Of a DNA stretch of 64,000 nt, positions 24,757 to 34,279 are shown piece after piece. The translations under genes were made by a program, and so were the position numbers. The DNA lies in assembly GCF_035440685.1 (NCBI RefSeq), contig NZ_DAORMW010000021.1; one strand, written 5' to 3'. How positions within the stretch are numbered: position 1 is the first letter of the stretch; the number at the start of each line of letters is the position of its first letter. Below the pieces are notes generated by a model. The model was not told where the DNA came from, made no database searches, and worked only from the letters and a program-made list of their open reading frames with translations. This DNA comes from Accumulibacter appositus (GTDB lineage Bacteria; Pseudomonadota; Gammaproteobacteria; Burkholderiales; Rhodocyclaceae).

Positions 24757-27669
24757 TTGACGACGCAGCAACCTTTGACGCCGTATCAAAGCCAGTACGT
24801 CGCGTGGCTGCTCACCCGTCGCGCGGCGGGCGACACCGTTGAATCGCTGGCCTCGACACTGGTCGATTCGCAGGTCGATCTCAACCCGCATCAGGTTGAC
24901 GCCGCCCTTTTTGCCTGCCGCAACCCGCTTTCGCGTGGCGTCATACTGGCCGACGAAGTGGGTCTTGGCAAAACCATCGAGGCAGGCTTGGTGATTTCAC
25001 AGCGCTGGGCGGAGAGACGGCGCAAGGTGCTCATCATCGTCCCGGCCAACCTGCGCAAGCAGTGGCATCAGGAACTGCAGGACAAGTTCAGTCTGCAGGG
25101 GCTAATCCTCGAAGCCAAGAGTTACAACGCGGCCCGCAAACAGGGGCAGCAGGCCCCCTTTCTGTCGGAATCCGGCCCGATCATCTGCTCCTATCAGTTC
25201 GCCAAGGCCAAGGCCAAAGATATCAAGGAAATCGAGTGGGACTTGGTCGTCTTGGACGAGGCCCATCGCCTGCGCAACGTCTACAAGACCAGCAACGTCA
25301 TCGCCAAGACGCTCAAGGACGCAATGGCGCACGTCCATTCCAAGGTGCTGCTCACGGCCACACCCTTGCAGAACTCGCTGGTGGAACTCTATGGTCTCGT
25401 CAGCATTATCGATGATCGTGTATTCGGCGACCTTGACAGCTTCCGCGCGCAATTCACCTCCAGCGGGCGCGATCAAGCCTTCGGAGCATTGCGCGAACGG
25501 CTGGCCACCGTCTGCAAACGCACCCTGCGCAAGCAGGTGCAGCCTTACGTCTCCTACACGGCGCGCAAGGCCATCGTGCAGGAATTCACCCCGTCAAACG
25601 AGGAGCAGGAACTGTCCCGCCTCGTCGCCGACTACCTGCGCCGCCCCAACCTGCAAGCGCTGCCGCAAAGCCAGCGGCAACTGATCTCCCTCGTCTTGTG
25701 GAAGCTGCTCGCGTCCAGCACGCACGCCATTGCGGGCGCGCTGGAAACGATGGCCAAGCGCCTGCAAGGCGTGCTCGATGCATCGCCGGTGGTCGATCTG
25801 ACGGACGAGCTGGACGAGGACTACGAGTCGCTCGATGAGGTTGCTGACGAAAGCGGCGCAGAGGATTTCGCCGACGGCGAGGACGACCCGGCAGCGGATG
25901 CGGCCGGGCCTAGCCAAGAGGAGCGCACCGCCATCTCCAACGAGATCGACGAGCTGCGCCACTTCAAAACGCTGGCCACCAGTATCCGCGACAACGCCAA
26001 AGGCAAGGCGCTACTCACGGCCTTGGACAAAGCATTCGCCGAACTGAATCGGCTGGGCGCGGCCAAGAAGGCCATCATCTTCACCGAATCCAGGCGCACG
26101 CAGGATTACCTACTGAGCCTGCTGGCGGACACGTCCTACGGCGACGGCATCGTCCTCTTCAACGGCACCAACAGCGACGCCCGCGCGCAGGCCATCTACA
26201 AGGACTGGCTCAAACGCCACGAAGGCACTGACCACATCACCGGCTCCAAGACCGCCGACACGCGCGCCGCACTGGTCGAGCACTTCAAGGAACGCGGCAC
26301 GGTGATGATTGCCACCGAAGCGGGCGCGGAAGGCATCAACCTGCAGTTCTGCTCACTGGTCATCAACTACGACCTGCCGTGGAACCCGCAGCGCATTGAG
26401 CAGCGCATTGGGCGCTGCCACCGCTATGGGCAGAAGCACGACGTGGTAGTGGTCAACTTCGTGGATCGTAGCAACGAGGCCGACGCCCGCGTGTACGAAC
26501 TGCTGGAGCAGAAATTCCAACTGTTCGACGGCGTGTTCGGGGCCAGCGATGAAGTGCTGGGCACGATTGGCTCCGGCGTGGACTTTGAACGCCGCATCGC
26601 TGACATCTATCAGAACTGCCGCAACCCGAGCGAAATCAAGGCCAGCTTCGAACAGCTCCAACTCGACCTCTCCGGCGAGATCAGCGAAGCGATGGTCAAG
26701 ACCCGACAGATTTTGCTGGAGAACTTCGATGAGGAAGTGCAGGACAAACTCCGCGTCCGCGCCGAGGACAGCCGCAGCGCCCGCAGCCGCTTCGAGCGGA
26801 TGCTGATGGACTTGAGTCGGGCAGAGTTGGGCGATTGCGCCAGCTTCGATGACGACGGCTTTCACCTGTGGCGCGCGCCGGATGGCATCGAAGGCAGCAG
26901 CATTGAAGGCATCGAACTGGGGCGCTACGAACTGCCACGCCGCTCCGGTGACGCGCACCTGTACCGCATCAATCATCCGCTGGCGCTGTGGATCGCGCAG
27001 CAGGCCAAGACCCGCACGCTCGATGGGGCCAAGCTGGTGTTCGATTATGAAGGCTATGGCAGCAAGGTCAGCACCCTGGAGCCGTATCGCGGCAAGGCTG
27101 GTTGGCTCACGCTCAAGCTGCTTGTCGTCGAAGCCCTGGGCAATCAGGAGCAGCATCTCTTGGTTGCAGCCACCACTACTGACGGCGTGTCGCTGGACGA
27201 AGAAGACCCGGAGAAGCTGCTGCGCCTGCCCGCGACCACGCAGGCAGCGAGCCTGTTCAATAACGCAGGCGACGCCACGCTGGTAGCCAACGTGGCAACC
27301 CGCAAGACGGAGCTGCTGCGCGACATCAACCAACGCAACCTTGGCTACTTCGAGCAGGAAGTGCAGAAGTTGGACGCCTGGGCCGATGACCTGAAACTCG
27401 GCCTTGAGCAAGAAATCAAGGAGATCGACCGCGAGATCAAGGAAGTTCGCCGCACGGCAGCCACCTCGCCCACGCTGGAAGAAAAACTGTCATGGCAGAA
27501 GAAGCAGCGCGAACTGGAAGGCAAGCGCAGCAAGCTGCGGCGGGAACTGTTCAATCGGCAGGATGAGGTCGAAGCGCAGCGCAACGACTTGATCAGTCAG
27601 TTGGAGGTGCAGCTCCATCAACGGGTGGAAGAGCGCACGCTGTTCACTATCGAGTGGGGGCTGACATGA
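24757..27669 (+). CDS. SNF2/RapA-like helicase of the defence island
   Basis: The 970-residue protein has a complete superfamily 2 core: Walker A GLGKT (residues 69-73), DEAH (167-170), a C-terminal helicase domain with EGINLQFC and the arginine-finger motif QRIGRCHRYGQ (549-559). An acidic insert (around 350-390) and a C-terminal coiled coil (~880-960) follow. The TTG at 24757 has AAGGGGAG 8 nt upstream and is my preferred start; TTG 24691, overlapping the HTH gene, would add 22 residues. Related RapA/DrmD-type ATPases translocate on dsDNA in DISARM and similar systems. Here it probably scans or remodels invading DNA for the nucleases encoded downstream. Confidence 0.88.
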   Translation: MTTQQPLTPYQSQYVAWLLTRRAAGDTVESLASTLVDSQVDLNPHQVDAALFACRNPLSRGVILADEVGLGKTIEAGLVISQRWAERRRKVLIIVPANLRKQWHQELQDKFSLQGLILEAKSYNAARKQGQQAPFLSESGPIICSYQFAKAKAKDIKEIEWDLVVLDEAHRLRNVYKTSNVIAKTLKDAMAHVHSKVLLTATPLQNSLVELYGLVSIIDDRVFGDLDSFRAQFTSSGRDQAFGALRERLATVCKRTLRKQVQPYVSYTARKAIVQEFTPSNEEQELSRLVADYLRRPNLQALPQSQRQLISLVLWKLLASSTHAIAGALETMAKRLQGVLDASPVVDLTDELDEDYESLDEVADESGAEDFADGEDDPAADAAGPSQEERTAISNEIDELRHFKTLATSIRDNAKGKALLTALDKAFAELNRLGAAKKAIIFTESRRTQDYLLSLLADTSYGDGIVLFNGTNSDARAQAIYKDWLKRHEGTDHITGSKTADTRAALVEHFKERGTVMIATEAGAEGINLQFCSLVINYDLPWNPQRIEQRIGRCHRYGQKHDVVVVNFVDRSNEADARVYELLEQKFQLFDGVFGASDEVLGTIGSGVDFERRIADIYQNCRNPSEIKASFEQLQLDLSGEISEAMVKTRQILLENFDEEVQDKLRVRAEDSRSARSRFERMLMDLSRAELGDCASFDDDGFHLWRAPDGIEGSSIEGIELGRYELPRRSGDAHLYRINHPLALWIAQQAKTRTLDGAKLVFDYEGYGSKVSTLEPYRGKAGWLTLKLLVVEALGNQEQHLLVAATTTDGVSLDEEDPEKLLRLPATTQAASLFNNAGDATLVANVATRKTELLRDINQRNLGYFEQEVQKLDAWADDLKLGLEQEIKEIDREIKEVRRTAATSPTLEEKLSWQKKQRELEGKRSKLRRELFNRQDEVEAQRNDLISQLEVQLHQRVEERTLFTIEWGLT

Positions 27670-30600
27670 TTACAAAAAGAGATATTTCTCGGGGTGCAAT
27701 TTGGCGGCAGTGGGATCTGCATGTCCATACACCAGCATCGTTTCATTGGTCGGGAGATAGGTTCGATGTCGATCTCTCTTCTGCAAAGAGCAAGAAGCTG
27801 GTCGATGAAATGATCGAAGCCATGAACAAGGCAGAACCGGCTGTGTTCGCGATCATGGATTACTGGACCTTTGACGGCTGGCTTGCACTACGAAAGCGCC
27901 TCAAGGACGAGGACGCCCCCGTCCTGAAAAAAACCGTCCTTCCAGGGATCGAACTTCGGCTTGCCGCGCCAATGAAGGGGCGACTGAATGCACACGTACT
28001 GTTCTCGAACGAGGTCGATGAACAGGTGCTCAGGGATTTCATATCTGCCTTGCGCATTGAGTTAGTGGACAGGCCACTTTCCGAGCCTGCGTTGAGAGAG
28101 CTTGCCAGGAAGGTCGGCGAGGACAAGTTGAAGCATCACGGCTTCAAAAAGGCCGATGTAGATGCTTCCGACGAGAAGGCTCTGCTTGCTGGGGCGGTGA
28201 TTGCGGAGATCAACGCTGACTCATACAGGGAAGCGATTCGGAAGGTCCCGAACGAGCACGCGATTGGCCTTATGCCGTTTGATACGAATGACGGACTGGC
28301 CGAGGTTGGGTGGCAAGAGCACTACGCCTATGCCATGAACCTCTTTCAAACTTCTCCGATCTTCGAGACACGAGACACCGACCTGCGTGGCGCATTTGTT
28401 GGCGAGCAGACAGCCGGCAACGCCAAGTGGTTCAAGAATTTTCAAGCAGGTCTGAATAATATTCCGCGCTTGGCAGTCTCAGGAAGCGACGCCCACTGCT
28501 TCGTTGGAACACCTGGCGACAACAACAAGCGGGGCTATGGCGACTTCCCCTCCGGGAAAAGGACGTGGATCAAAGCCGACCCGACGTTCCACGGCCTCAA
28601 GCAAGCCATTCTTGAGCCAGCGAAACGCTCCTTCATTGGTGACAAGCCGCCCAAGGTTCAAGAAGTCGAGTCCAACAAGACCTTCTACATCGAGTCGATC
28701 GAGATCACCAAAACAGGGGACAAGGCTGGCGTTGGGCGGTGGCTGCATGGCTGTGACATCCTGCTGAACCCCGATCTTGTCGCCGTTATTGGGAACAAGG
28801 GAAGTGGCAAGAGTGCATTGGCGGATGTCATCGCGACGCTCGGCAACTCCAAGCAGTCCAAGCACTTCAGCTTCTTGAAGAGGGATCGCTTTTGGGGCAA
28901 GACCGGCGAGCCCGCTCGCCACTTCACCGGAACGCTAACCTGGCGAGACGAAAGCACCGAGTCCAGGCCGTTGAATGAGTCACCTTCAGAGGAGAAGGCC
29001 GAGCTTGTTCGCTACATCCCGCAGGGCTATTTCGAAGAGCTTTGCAATGAGCACGTATCGGGTAAGTCGAACGCATTTGAGAAAGAGCTGAGGTCAGTGA
29101 TCTTCTCCCATGCGAGCGAAGAAATGAGGCTTGGCGCACTCGACTTCGATCAGTTGACCGAGCAGCAGGAGCAATCGCTCAGGAACCGATTGGGTGAATA
29201 CCGCAAGGAACTGACATCGACCAACGCAACCATCGTTCGCATCGAGGAGCAGCTTCAACCCATTGAACTGAAAAAACTCACTGATCTGCTCCTGCTGAAG
29301 AGCAAGCAGATCGAGGAACACGACAAGCTGAAGCCTGCGGAGGTTGCGGTGCCGACCGAAGCTATGAGCCCCGAGCAGAAACAAGCGGCTGAAGGCTTGG
29401 CGGCAGCAAGTCAACAGGTGGACGCTGCCAGAAAGCGCAGCCAAGAGATCGCTGGCGAGACCACTGAACTGGCCAAACGTCAAAAGGCCATAGGAAATAT
29501 TCGTGAGCAGTTGAGATTGCTGCAACGTGCTTTCGATCAAGCCGAAAAAACCGTCTCCGACGATCTCAATCTTCTTGGCTTCGCTTGGTCCGATCTTGCC
29601 GCCATCGACATCAAGACCGCCGTTCTGGAAGAAAAATCGACCGAGTTGGCGACGAAGCAAGGCGAGATAAAGATCGAGGCTGAAAAACTGGCGGAAGTCC
29701 TCAATTCCGCCACTGCAACCCAGCAAGGTTTCACCGCAAAGTTGAACGCGCCGCAACAGCAATATGAGGCCTACCAGCGCCAGCTTGCGGAATGGAACAC
29801 GAAGCGCGACGAACTCATCGGCTCAATCACCGACCCTGAGACCAAGGTCGGCTTGGAAACCAGAATCGAGCAGATCGAGGAGCTTCCGCAGCAGCTCAAG
29901 GTTTTGGAAGCGAGGCGTTTGCAGTTGTCCGGGGAAATCTTCGATACCCTCGATGCACAGCGGCGTGCACGTGCGGAACTGTTCAAGCCGGTGCAAGACC
30001 TGATTCAGAAAAATGTCCTGATACGCGAGGACTACAGGCTGCAGTTCCAGGCAACGCTGGCGGCATCCGCCGACGCCATCGCCGACCAGTTGTTTGCTCT
30101 GATCAAGCAGACCGCAGGTGACTTTCGCGGGCAGGACGAAGCACCGGCGACCATCAGAAGATTGTTCGATGGCCATGACCTGAACAGCAAGGATGGGGCG
30201 CTAGCCTTCATTGCCTCCTTGCAGGAGAAGGTTTTGGCAGCGGCGAAGGCCTCCGGCTCGGATGCCGGGATATTCAGTTTGCTGAAGAAGGGGCAGCCGG
30301 CCGCGGCCGTCTATGACCTCATCTTTGGCTTGAACTTCCTTGAGCCTCGCTACTCGCTCCTCTTCCAGGACACGCAGATCGAGCAACTGTCCCCTGGTCA
30401 ACGTGGCGCGCTCTTGCTGATCTTCTACTTGCTGGTGGACAAGGGAAAAACCCCCATCATTCTTGATCAGCCGGAAGAGAATCTTGACAACGAGACGGTG
30501 TTCCGTCTGCTCGTTCCCGTTCTCTCCGAAGCCAAAAAGCAGCGGCAGATCATCATGGTCACGCACAACCCCAATTTGGCGGTTGTGTGCGACGCCGAAC

Positions 30601-30752
30601 AAATCATCCACGCAAGATTCGACCGCGCATCGGACTCCACTATCCGCTACGAATCGGGAGCCATCGAGAACACGGGGCTGAACGAAGCTGTCGTGACCAT
30701 CTTGGAGGGGACGAAACCCGCATTCGAGAACCGCTACGGGAAGTACCACTGA
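27666..30752 (+). CDS. TrlF-like PHP phosphoesterase / SMC-type ATPase
   Basis: The 1028-residue protein joins an N-terminal PHP domain (HVHTP at residues 19-23 and a late SGSDAH motif near 275) to an ABC/SMC-like ATPase: Walker A GNKGSGKS (376-383), a long coiled coil (~480-740), signature LSPGQR (908-913), Walker B ILDQPEE (932-938) and a switch His in VTHN (~962). PHP domains hydrolyse phosphodiesters or phosphate esters, so this may be an ATP-gated nuclease or phosphatase. ATG 27666 overlaps the helicase stop as ATGA, so the two are translationally coupled. GC content is visibly lower than in the helicase and AIPR genes, which suggests a separate origin. Confidence 0.85.
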   Translation: MITKRDISRGAIWRQWDLHVHTPASFHWSGDRFDVDLSSAKSKKLVDEMIEAMNKAEPAVFAIMDYWTFDGWLALRKRLKDEDAPVLKKTVLPGIELRLAAPMKGRLNAHVLFSNEVDEQVLRDFISALRIELVDRPLSEPALRELARKVGEDKLKHHGFKKADVDASDEKALLAGAVIAEINADSYREAIRKVPNEHAIGLMPFDTNDGLAEVGWQEHYAYAMNLFQTSPIFETRDTDLRGAFVGEQTAGNAKWFKNFQAGLNNIPRLAVSGSDAHCFVGTPGDNNKRGYGDFPSGKRTWIKADPTFHGLKQAILEPAKRSFIGDKPPKVQEVESNKTFYIESIEITKTGDKAGVGRWLHGCDILLNPDLVAVIGNKGSGKSALADVIATLGNSKQSKHFSFLKRDRFWGKTGEPARHFTGTLTWRDESTESRPLNESPSEEKAELVRYIPQGYFEELCNEHVSGKSNAFEKELRSVIFSHASEEMRLGALDFDQLTEQQEQSLRNRLGEYRKELTSTNATIVRIEEQLQPIELKKLTDLLLLKSKQIEEHDKLKPAEVAVPTEAMSPEQKQAAEGLAAASQQVDAARKRSQEIAGETTELAKRQKAIGNIREQLRLLQRAFDQAEKTVSDDLNLLGFAWSDLAAIDIKTAVLEEKSTELATKQGEIKIEAEKLAEVLNSATATQQGFTAKLNAPQQQYEAYQRQLAEWNTKRDELIGSITDPETKVGLETRIEQIEELPQQLKVLEARRLQLSGEIFDTLDAQRRARAELFKPVQDLIQKNVLIREDYRLQFQATLAASADAIADQLFALIKQTAGDFRGQDEAPATIRRLFDGHDLNSKDGALAFIASLQEKVLAAAKASGSDAGIFSLLKKGQPAAAVYDLIFGLNFLEPRYSLLFQDTQIEQLSPGQRGALLLIFYLLVDKGKTPIILDQPEENLDNETVFRLLVPVLSEAKKQRQIIMVTHNPNLAVVCDAEQIIHARFDRASDSTIRYESGAIENTGLNEAVVTILEGTKPAFENRYGKYH

Positions 30753-30753
30753 C

Positions 30754-32550
30754 ATGGCGGCCCTTGAACCACAGCACATGACCGTCCTGAAGAAGATTCT
30801 GGCGGAGCGCTTCGTGCCGTTCCTTCCGCCCCTCCTGGGTGCGGCGAAGCCGGAGGATCAGGCTGCCAAGCAGCTCTCGCGTGCCTTCAGCGCCTTCGCC
30901 CTGAACAAGCTGCTCAACATCACGCCAAAGGACGCCGCCGCTTCCGTGGTGGACGATTTCAACGACAAGGGGCTGGATGCGATCCACTACCACGCCCCCA
31001 CGGAAACGCTCTACCTCCTGCAAACCAAGCTGAAGGAATCCGAGCAGTTCAAGCAGGATGAAGCACAATCGTTCTGCACCGGCATCCGGCTGCTGCTGAA
31101 GCAGGATTTCACCGGGTTCAATGGGAACGTCCACAACCGCAAGGCCGAGATCGAAGGCGCGCTCGATGCGTGCAGTCGCATCAAACTGGTCGTGCCCTAC
31201 ACTGGGGACGGTGTGTCGCAGTCGGCCATCGATGCGCTGCAAGTGCTGCTGGACGACGATGATCTCGACGAAGAGCGGCTCGACAAGCAGGTGGACTACT
31301 ACGCGGCAGTCGACATCACCCGCGACCTGCTGGCGGAGCAAGCCTATCCGCCGGTTCATACCGACATCGCCTTGCAGAAGCACGCGAAGGTCGAGAACCC
31401 GCGCACGACGTACTACGGCATCGCCCGTTTGACCGACCTGGTCGCGCTGCACAAGGACAAGGGCAAGGCGCTGTACGAGCGCAACATCCGCTACTTCCTC
31501 GGCAGCAGCCGATCCGACGTCAACAAGGCCATCAAGACGACCCTGCGCGACGATCCCGGCAGCTTCTTCTACCTCAACAACGGCGTGACGGCGGTCTGCG
31601 ACGAGATTGAGTTGAAGGGAAAGAACCCCAGCAGTGGGTTCCGGAAGTTCAAGGTTCGTGGCCTGTCGATCATCAACGGCGCGCAGACGGTCGCGTCCGC
31701 CGCCGAGTTCGTGGCCCAGCATCCAGGCAGCAACATCGACGATGCCAAGGTGATGCTCACCTTGATCAAGGCCCCGGCGGACGGCCCGTTCGGTAAGCGC
31801 GTCACCAAGGCGCGCAACCACCAGAACCCAGTGCAGACAGCGAACTTCGCTTCGCTGGACGAAAACCAGGAGCGGTTGCGGCAAGAAATCGCGCATCTCG
31901 GCTTCGCCTACCACTACCGTCCGGAAGCCTCGGCCACCGGCCTCCAGGCTATTTCGCTCGACGAGGCGCTGCGCGCGCTCGCCTCGCGCCAGGACGATCC
32001 GCGCTACGCGGTCTGGCTCAAAAGCGAACCGGCGCGGCTGGCCAATCCGGAATCCGCCGAATACCAGGCGCTGTTCCCGGCCACCCTGACCGGCGTGGCC
32101 CTGCTCAACGCCGTGCTGTGCCACCGGGCCATCCGCACGCTGGTGGTCGACTACGAGCAGAAGGCGGCGGCGCGCAGCCAAGAAAAGCTGATCTACCGCC
32201 ACGCCACTCATGTCATCACGGCTGTGATGATGAAGCGCCTGCGCCAACGCATCGGCGCGGCGACGGTCATGGACGCCGCAGCAATTCCCGGCTTGATCAG
32301 CCAGCCGCTCGACGAGTTGCGGCAGCAGACCTTCGACCTCGGGCGGCAACGCCTGCTCGGCGAGGGGCCACTGGCCTACTTCCGCAATCAGGGCAGCGTC
32401 GCCTCGTTCATGGCCGACCTGATGGAAACGCATTTCGCGCTGACCGCCGATCCAACGCTACCCACTCTGCGCAATATCGATACTGCGGCGGATGCCTATC
32501 CGCGCAAGCGCCTGCTCGACTACTTGTCGGGCAAGGCCCCCCAACTATGA
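30754..32550 (+). CDS. AIPR-family protein with N-terminal nuclease-like motif
   Basis: The 598-residue protein carries the AIPR (abortive infection phage resistance) core at residues ~244-315: NIRYFLGSSRSDVN, FFYLNNGVTAVCD and INGAQT. Upstream, D75 in KGLDAIHY and Q90-x-K92 in LLQTKLKE form a D...QxK arrangement like a PD-(D/E)XK nuclease with Gln in place of Glu. It starts 2 bp after the TrlF stop. AIPR proteins were first seen in phage-abortive systems; DNA cleavage or sensing is the likely role, but this is inference from motif and context. Confidence 0.85.
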   Translation: MAALEPQHMTVLKKILAERFVPFLPPLLGAAKPEDQAAKQLSRAFSAFALNKLLNITPKDAAASVVDDFNDKGLDAIHYHAPTETLYLLQTKLKESEQFKQDEAQSFCTGIRLLLKQDFTGFNGNVHNRKAEIEGALDACSRIKLVVPYTGDGVSQSAIDALQVLLDDDDLDEERLDKQVDYYAAVDITRDLLAEQAYPPVHTDIALQKHAKVENPRTTYYGIARLTDLVALHKDKGKALYERNIRYFLGSSRSDVNKAIKTTLRDDPGSFFYLNNGVTAVCDEIELKGKNPSSGFRKFKVRGLSIINGAQTVASAAEFVAQHPGSNIDDAKVMLTLIKAPADGPFGKRVTKARNHQNPVQTANFASLDENQERLRQEIAHLGFAYHYRPEASATGLQAISLDEALRALASRQDDPRYAVWLKSEPARLANPESAEYQALFPATLTGVALLNAVLCHRAIRTLVVDYEQKAAARSQEKLIYRHATHVITAVMMKRLRQRIGAATVMDAAAIPGLISQPLDELRQQTFDLGRQRLLGEGPLAYFRNQGSVASFMADLMETHFALTADPTLPTLRNIDTAADAYPRKRLLDYLSGKAPQL

Positions 32551-32560
32551 GAGCGATGCC

Positions 32561-34279
32561 ATGAGCAAGCAAAAACTAGAACTGACATGGATCGGCAAGG
32601 AAAAGCGCCCCAAGCTGGAGCCGCGCATTCTGCTCGAAGACCCGGACAAGTCGTACCACGCCCAGCATCGCGTTACAGAGAACGATATCTTCGATAACAG
32701 GCTGATCTTCGGAGATAACCTGCTGGCGCTGAAGGCTCTCGAGCAAGATTTCTCGGGGAAGGTGAAGTGCGTGTTCATTGACCCGCCTTACAACACAGGC
32801 AGCGCGTTCAAGCAGTACGACGATGGATTAGAACACTCCATTTGGCTGGGGCTGATGCGCGACCGGCTGGAGATCATTCGGCGATTGCTAGCAGATGATG
32901 GTTCGCTGTGGATCACTATTGACGACAACGAAGCGCAATACCTGAAGGTGCTGTGCGATGAGGTGTTTGGACGAGCTTGTTTCGTCACGACGTTTATCTG
33001 GAAAAAGGTAGATAGCCCGAACGATAACAAAGTACCAATCACGCCAGATCACGAGTATTTGTTGTGTTTTACGAAAACTCCTGGATCTCGCCCATTCAGA
33101 CAGAAATACGATGATTCGATATTGGCGGCGTACCGTAAGCCAGATGCCGAATCTGACAGACCGTATCGCGACCGTCTCTTGAAAAAGAACGGCAAGAATA
33201 GCCTTCGCTCTGACCGTCCGTCGATGTTCTTTCCATTAACCGCTCCTGACGGAACGGAAGTACTGCCGATTCACGATGATGGCAGGGAGGCACGATGGGC
33301 AATGGGGAAAACCTCTGTTGAGGATTTGATTGAAAAAAACGAGTTGATTTGGAAAAAGCGCGAAACCGGCTGGATTCCGTATACCCGAGAGTTTGCACCG
33401 GATAGTCCATCGCGGCCTTATCCAACGATATGGAATGACCTCGACACAACACGGCAAACCAAGGCGCATCAAAAGACATTGTTTGGAGAAGATGTTTTTG
33501 ATACTCCAAAGCCAGAAGACATGCTGAAGCGCATTTTTGATATGTCTACTAACCCCGGGGATCTTGTCCTCGATTCCTTTGCTGGCTCTGGAACCACTGG
33601 CGCGGTCGCGCACAAGATGGGCCTTCGCTGGATCATGGTGGAACTGGGAGAGCACTGTCACACGCACATCATTCCGCGCCTGCAGAAAGTCATCGCCGGT
33701 GAAGACAAAGGCGGCGTCACGGAAAGCGTGAACTGGCAAGGCGGAGGCGGCTTCCGCTACTACAGCCTCGCGCCCAGCCTGATCGTCAACGACCGCTGGG
33801 GCAACCCGGTCATCAATCCTGAATACAACGCCGCGCAACTAGCCGAAGCGCTGGCGAAAGTGGAAGGTTTTACCTACGCACCCTCCGAGGTGCAGTGGTG
33901 GCAGCACGGCCACTCCAGCGAGCGCGACTTCATCTACGTTACCACGCAGAACTTGTCTGCCGACCAGTTGCAGGCACTCTCCGACGAAGTGGGTTCCGAC
34001 CGGAGCCTGCTGGTCTGCTGCTCTGCCTTCCGAGGCGTGACAGCGGCGAAGGCGGCAGAACGCTGGCCGAACCTGACCTTGAAGAAGATTCCGAAGATGG
34101 TGCTGGCCCGCTGCGAATGGGGCCACGACGACTACAGCCTCAACGTGGCGAACCTGCCGATGGCCAAGCCCGATCCCGTTGATGCCTCGGCAGCCGCCGG
34201 AGCGAACAAGAAAACCAAGAGCAGGAAAGTGCCCGCTGCGCATTTGAATCAGGGCGGTCTGTTTGGGGAGAACGAGTAA
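32561..34279 (+). CDS. Type III-like DNA adenine/cytosine-N4 methyltransferase (Mod)
   Basis: The 572-residue methyltransferase has catalytic motif IV DPPY (74-77) before the SAM-binding motif DSFAGSGTTG (from residue 338), the order of beta-class enzymes such as type III Mod subunits. The region between (~130-325) is the target-recognition part. Its DNA is markedly more AT-rich than the flanks, as expected when specificity domains are exchanged by recombination. ATG 32561 follows the AIPR stop by 10 bp. It probably protects host DNA at the sequence that licenses attack by the neighbouring nucleases. The stop overlaps the res start by 1 bp. Confidence 0.88.
   Translation: MSKQKLELTWIGKEKRPKLEPRILLEDPDKSYHAQHRVTENDIFDNRLIFGDNLLALKALEQDFSGKVKCVFIDPPYNTGSAFKQYDDGLEHSIWLGLMRDRLEIIRRLLADDGSLWITIDDNEAQYLKVLCDEVFGRACFVTTFIWKKVDSPNDNKVPITPDHEYLLCFTKTPGSRPFRQKYDDSILAAYRKPDAESDRPYRDRLLKKNGKNSLRSDRPSMFFPLTAPDGTEVLPIHDDGREARWAMGKTSVEDLIEKNELIWKKRETGWIPYTREFAPDSPSRPYPTIWNDLDTTRQTKAHQKTLFGEDVFDTPKPEDMLKRIFDMSTNPGDLVLDSFAGSGTTGAVAHKMGLRWIMVELGEHCHTHIIPRLQKVIAGEDKGGVTESVNWQGGGGFRYYSLAPSLIVNDRWGNPVINPEYNAAQLAEALAKVEGFTYAPSEVQWWQHGHSSERDFIYVTTQNLSADQLQALSDEVGSDRSLLVCCSAFRGVTAAKAAERWPNLTLKKIPKMVLARCEWGHDDYSLNVANLPMAKPDPVDASAAAGANKKTKSRKVPAAHLNQGGLFGENE

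Noticed and set aside
30640..32433. 597-codon - strand frame opposite the AIPR gene
   Set aside because: It mirrors the codon structure of the AIPR gene and breaks the tight + strand operon; no start signal or motif supports it.
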